Origin: Desulfobacula sp.
Lineage (GTDB): Bacteria > Desulfobacterota > Desulfobacteria > Desulfobacterales > Desulfobacteraceae
Direction: 5' to 3'
NCBI RefSeq assembly: GCF_030145145.1
Contig: NZ_JAQYWD010000036.1
Coordinates: 1 to 64,000, forward strand
DNA: 64,000 nt
Shown here: positions 60,540 through 64,000 of the stretch, in pieces
How positions within the stretch are numbered: position 1 is the stretch's first letter
Layout of the letters: the number at the start of each line of letters is the position of its first letter
Translations under genes and position numbers: made by a program
Notes under the pieces: generated by a model
Told to the model about the DNA's origin: nothing
Seen by the model: only the letters and a program-made list of their open reading frames with translations
Database searches by the model: none

Positions 60540-62360
60540 ATGAAAACCCCCCTCTTAGTGATCATCCTTTTGAGCATGGCCTGCATCTGCCTGGCAGATG
60601 AAAGATCCATCATATCAACGCATTTTTCCTTGAGGGATACCCCAAAGTACGGCCCGGGCTTTACCCATTTTGACTATGTAAACCCGGATGCCCCCAGGGG
60701 CGGGTCAGTCACCCTTTCCGCCACCGGCACCTTTGACAGCTTCAACCGGTATGCCCAGAGGGGAGATGCAGCCCAGGGAAGCGACCAGCTCTATGACACG
60801 TTGATGACCCCTTCCGATGATGAAATTGATGTCCTCTACCCCTTGATTGCAGAAAAAATCGAGTATGCCCGGGACTTTACCTGGATCATTTTTACCCTCA
60901 ACCCAAATGCCGCCTTCCAGGACGGCAAACCCATTACCGCCCACGACGTGGTGTTTACCTTTAACACCTTCATGACCCAGGGGGTGCCCCAGTTTAAAAG
61001 CTATTATAAAAATGTGGACACAGTGACGGCCTTAGATGCCCACCGGGTAAAGTTCACCCTTAAACAAGGCCGGATGGATCTGCTGCACTCCCTTGCCGGG
61101 CTTGCTGTCCTGCCCGAGCATTACTGGGCGACCCGAAATTTTTCCGAACCCACCACCGAGGTCCCCCTGGGCAGTTCCGGCTTTACCATTGACAGCTTTA
61201 AAATGGGACAGTATGTGGTAATCAAACGATTAAACAACTACTGGGCAAAGGATCTGCCCGTCAATAAAGGCCGGCATAATTTCGATTTTATCCGGTATGA
61301 CTATTACAAGGACGAGGTGGTCACCCTGGAAGCCTTTAAAGCCGGGGAGTTTGATTTCAGGTCCGAAAATGTGGCCACCCAGTGGGCCACCCAGTACAAA
61401 GGGGATAATTTTGATAACCAGTATATTATAAAGGAAGAGATCCCCCATGAAATCCCCCAGGCCATGCAGGCCCTGATCTTTAACACCCGGAAAGCGGTGT
61501 TCAAGGATGTCCGGGTCCGGGAAGCATTGGCCTATGCCATGGATTTTGAATGGATGAACCAGCACCTTTTTTACAACCAGTATACCCGGACCCGCAGCTT
61601 TTTCCAGAATACCGAATATGAAGCAAAGGGACTGCCGTCCCAGGAGGAGATCACCTGTCTGGCCCCGGTGAAGGACAGCATCCCGCCCCGGGTGTATACC
61701 CGGGAATATCAACCGCCCGTCACCGACGGCAGCGGCAATATCCGGCCCCAGATGCGAACGGCCCTGGCCATCCTGAAAACAGCCGGATGGGACATCGTCA
61801 ACCGGAAAATGACCCACCTGGAAACCGGTACCCCCATGGTATTTGAACTGCTCCTGTACAGTCCCACCATGGAACGGATCGCCATTCCCTTCCAGGACAA
61901 CCTGAAAAAACTGGGCATTATCCTCAATATCCGGCGGGTGGACACCACCCAGTTTGTCAACCGGATGCGGGAACGGGACTTTGATATGATCACCGGCGGG
62001 TATGCAGCCAACCCGTTTCCATCCACCAACCTGAAAATCGTATGGCACTCCGGATACCTGGACTCCACCTACAATACCGCAGGGGTATCTGACCCGGCCA
62101 TTGACTTTCTCGTTGAAAAAATCGACCAGAACCAGACGAATAAGACAGCATTGCTGTATTATGGAAGAGCCCTTGACCGGGTCCTCCAGTACAATTTCTT
62201 TGTGATCCCCCAGTGGCACTTGAGCAAATTCAGGGTGGCCTATTGGAATCGATTTTCAAGACCTGCCATCCGGCCCAAATATGCCATCGGCTTTCTGGAC
62301 ACCTGGTGGATTGACACGAAAAAGCAAGGGGCGTTGCCCCACGGAAATATTACCCGATAA
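60540..62360 (+). CDS. yejA: Peptide ABC transporter solute-binding protein, YejA-like
   Basis: 606 residues from ATG 60540 (AAGGA ahead; an upstream ATG lacks one). A signal peptide (TPLLVIILLSMACICLA) comes first, then SBP_bac_5 (DppA/OppA type): FTHFDYVNPDAPRGGSVTL near the start is the YejA hallmark, GSDQLYDTLM, FQDGKPITAHDVVFTF, and VRVREALAYAMDFEWMN. It binds peptides (microcin-like or murein-derived in relatives) in the periplasm. yejB follows after 24 nt. The GC-rich wobble of this operon gives a long false frame on the other strand. Confidence 0.9.
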   Translation: MKTPLLVIILLSMACICLADERSIISTHFSLRDTPKYGPGFTHFDYVNPDAPRGGSVTLSATGTFDSFNRYAQRGDAAQGSDQLYDTLMTPSDDEIDVLYPLIAEKIEYARDFTWIIFTLNPNAAFQDGKPITAHDVVFTFNTFMTQGVPQFKSYYKNVDTVTALDAHRVKFTLKQGRMDLLHSLAGLAVLPEHYWATRNFSEPTTEVPLGSSGFTIDSFKMGQYVVIKRLNNYWAKDLPVNKGRHNFDFIRYDYYKDEVVTLEAFKAGEFDFRSENVATQWATQYKGDNFDNQYIIKEEIPHEIPQAMQALIFNTRKAVFKDVRVREALAYAMDFEWMNQHLFYNQYTRTRSFFQNTEYEAKGLPSQEEITCLAPVKDSIPPRVYTREYQPPVTDGSGNIRPQMRTALAILKTAGWDIVNRKMTHLETGTPMVFELLLYSPTMERIAIPFQDNLKKLGIILNIRRVDTTQFVNRMRERDFDMITGGYAANPFPSTNLKIVWHSGYLDSTYNTAGVSDPAIDFLVEKIDQNQTNKTALLYYGRALDRVLQYNFFVIPQWHLSKFRVAYWNRFSRPAIRPKYAIGFLDTWWIDTKKQGALPHGNITR

Positions 62361-62384
62361 AGGACCCACAACGATAAGGATATC

Positions 62385-63473
62385 ATGGTTTCCTACATCA
62401 TTCGCAGACTGCTCCTGGTGATTCCCACCCTGCTGGCCATTGTCACCATCAATTTCTTTATCATCCAGATTGCGCCCGGGGGGCCGGTGGATCAATTCAT
62501 TGCCAAACTCCAGGGCCTGGATTCCGGTGTCATGGAGCAGGTGTCCGGCGCGGGCAAATCTGAACTCAAACCCACCAACATGCAGGAAAAAAGCACCTAT
62601 CGGGGTGCCCAGGGCCTGGACCCGGAAGTGATCGCCGAAATTGAGCGTCGATTCGGGTTTGATAAACCCATCCATGTCCGATACTTTAAAATGCTCAAGG
62701 ATTTTTGCCTGTTTGATTTCGGGGACAGCCTTTTCCGGGGCAGATCCGTGGTGGAACTGATTGCGGAAAGGATCCCCGTATCCTTGTCCCTAGGACTCTG
62801 GAGCACCCTGATCATCCACCTGGTCTGTATCCCCCTGGGCATTAAAAAAGCCTTGAAACATTCTTCCCGCTTTGACATCTGGACCAGCACGGTGATCATC
62901 ATCGGCAATGCCATCCCGGTATTCTTGTTTGCCATTTTGTTGATCATCCTGTTTGCCGGGGGCACCTATTTTAACTGGTTCCCCTTGCGGGGCCTTGTCT
63001 CGGTGAACTTTGACCAGCTGTCCCTGGCGGGAAAAATCCTGGACTATTTCTGGCACATGGCCCTGCCCACCCTTGCCCTGGTCATCGGCGGGTTTGCCAC
63101 CCTTACCTTCCTGACCAAAAATTCATTCCTGGATGAAATCAGCAAGCAGTACGTGGTCACAGCAAGGGCCAAGGGTCTCACTGAAAACCGGATTCTGTAC
63201 GGCCATGTGTTCCGGAACGCCATGATCCTTGTCATCGCCAGTTTCCCGTCCGCCTTTATCGGCCTGTTTTTCACCGGCTCCATGCTCATCGAGGTCATTT
63301 TTTCCCTGGACGGCATGGGCCTGCTGGGATTCCAGGCCACGTTGCAACGGGATTTTCCCCTCATGTTTTCAACCCTGTACATTTTTACCCTCATGGGCCT
63401 GATCCTGTCCATCATCTCGGATATCACCTATACCATTGTCGACCCCCGAATTGATTTTGAAAAAAGGGGATGA
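62385..63473 (+). CDS. yejB: Peptide ABC transporter permease, YejB-like
   Basis: 362 residues. First helix [20 protein letters not shown], a long periplasmic loop (about 35-125) diagnostic of the OppB/YejB group, then five more helices. The EAA coupling loop is [20 protein letters not shown] (about 260). It ends [12 protein letters not shown]. It is an inner-membrane half-channel of the importer. yejE starts 2 nt after the stop. Confidence 0.92.
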   Translation: MVSYIIRRLLLVIPTLLAIVTINFFIIQIAPGGPVDQFIAKLQGLDSGVMEQVSGAGKSELKPTNMQEKSTYRGAQGLDPEVIAEIERRFGFDKPIHVRYFKMLKDFCLFDFGDSLFRGRSVVELIAERIPVSLSLGLWSTLIIHLVCIPLGIKKALKHSSRFDIWTSTVIIIGNAIPVFLFAILLIILFAGGTYFNWFPLRGLVSVNFDQLSLAGKILDYFWHMALPTLALVIGGFATLTFLTKNSFLDEISKQYVVTARAKGLTENRILYGHVFRNAMILVIASFPSAFIGLFFTGSMLIEVIFSLDGMGLLGFQATLQRDFPLMFSTLYIFTLMGLILSIISDITYTIVDPRIDFEKRG

Positions 63474-63475
63474 CC

Positions 63476-64000
63476 ATGACACGCATCCCCATATCAAAAA
63501 TAAACCGGGAAAGATGGCGCCGGTTCCGGGCCAACCGTCGCGGGTATATCTCCTTGTACCTTTTCTTAATATTGTTTATGGTGACCCTTTTTTCAGAACT
63601 CATTGCCAATGACAAACCCCTTTTGATCTATTATGATGCCGGGTTTTACTGCCCCCTGGTAAAAGAGTATGCCGAAACCCGTTTCGGCGGAGAATTTGAA
63701 GCCCCGGCCGATTACAAGGACCCCTATGTCAGAGACCTCATTAAACAAAAGGGCTGGATGATCAATCCCCTCATCCCGTTTTCCTATAACACCATCAACT
63801 ATGACCTTAAAGGCCCTGCCCCGGCACCGCCGTCCACCACCAACTGGCTGGGAACGGATGACCGGGGACGGGATGTTACGGCACGGCTGCTGTACGGGTT
63901 CAGGATTTCCGTATTGTTCGGCCTGACCCTGACCCTGTGTTCGTCGGCCATCGGGATTATGGCCGGGGCCATGCAGGGCTACTACGGGGGATCCATTGAT
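63476..64000 (+). CDS. yejE: Peptide ABC transporter permease, YejE-like (3' end cut)
   Basis: 175 codons are visible from ATG 63476 to the window edge. It has an N-terminal OppC_N helix (RWRRFRANRRGYISLYLFL), a family periplasmic loop (FGGEFEAPADYKDPYV), NWLGTDDRGRDVTARLLYGF (OppC signature) and the start of the second helix bundle. It is partner to yejB; an ATPase gene (yejF) is expected to follow outside the window. Confidence 0.92.
   Translation, partial: MTRIPISKINRERWRRFRANRRGYISLYLFLILFMVTLFSELIANDKPLLIYYDAGFYCPLVKEYAETRFGGEFEAPADYKDPYVRDLIKQKGWMINPLIPFSYNTINYDLKGPAPAPPSTTNWLGTDDRGRDVTARLLYGFRISVLFGLTLTLCSSAIGIMAGAMQGYYGGSID

Noticed and set aside
61230-62219. 329-codon leftward frame antisense to yejA
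   Set aside because: GC-rich third positions of yejA keep the complementary strand open; no motif, no ribosome site.

Overview
The window comes from a Gram-negative anaerobe, most likely a sulfate-reducing member of the Desulfobacterota (Desulfobacteraceae-like). This is inferred from gene content: a heterodisulfide-reductase-type flavoprotein (HdrA) with MvhD, MetV and two MetF proteins; an acyl-CoA ligase, acyl-CoA dehydrogenase, aconitase and malic enzyme; and an outer-membrane Omp85/TamB pair with a heptose kinase for LPS. No species can be named from sequence alone.

Layout. (1) 1-5973: the right end of an integrated mobile element. It holds a terminase-like ATPase/nuclease running off the left edge, a small zinc-ribbon protein, a HUH-endonuclease replication initiator, a 56-residue protein, a palindrome-rich control region, a Rha-type regulator, a repeat-bearing non-coding stretch and a tyrosine integrase. 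It abuts the 3' end of an initiator tRNA-Met gene whose T-stem is mismatched, as if its two halves came from different tRNAs. (2) 5986-22051: housekeeping genes (hldA-thrH-hom, purM-tsaD, nagZ, a DMT exporter, a DisA_N-like protein coupled to a His-rich protein, an SH3/anchor protein, fadD, acnA, malic enzyme). (3) 22062-32385, all leftward: Omp85 protein, TamB, acyl-CoA dehydrogenase with a rubredoxin-like tail, a YiiX-type papain-like enzyme and a CNNM-type membrane protein. (4) 32592-41414, all leftward: an ion and osmotic block with CorA, a large MscS-type channel, a diadenylate cyclase fused to YbbR domains (CdaA-CdaR), a Na/Pi cotransporter, a broken mgtE and a UPF0316 protein.

(5) 41627-49064 is a gene graveyard. 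It has a dnaK scrap, a truncated phosphoesterase, a well-preserved cobalamin riboswitch with its terminator leading into a decayed alpha-ribazole salvage operon (cblS and ecfA broken, cblT and ecfT open), and a BTAD regulator missing its middle. A few intact genes lie among the debris.

(6) 49440-60108, all leftward: one long cluster that reads, in transcription order, metF2, hdrA, mvhD, metV, metF, a lone receiver, an ACT-like protein, a PAS histidine kinase and a receiver-PAS-kinase hybrid. It probably links methylene-tetrahydrofolate reduction (methyl branch of the reductive or oxidative acetyl-CoA pathway) to flavin-based electron transfer and to its own signalling proteins. (7) 60540-64000: a rightward yejABE-type peptide ABC transporter operon, cut by the right edge.

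The parts most worth a second look are the HUH-Rep/terminase element with its hybrid-looking tRNA, the DisA_N-like/His-rich gene pair, the CdaA-CdaR fusion inside the ion-transport block, and the decayed B12-precursor operon that still keeps its riboswitch.
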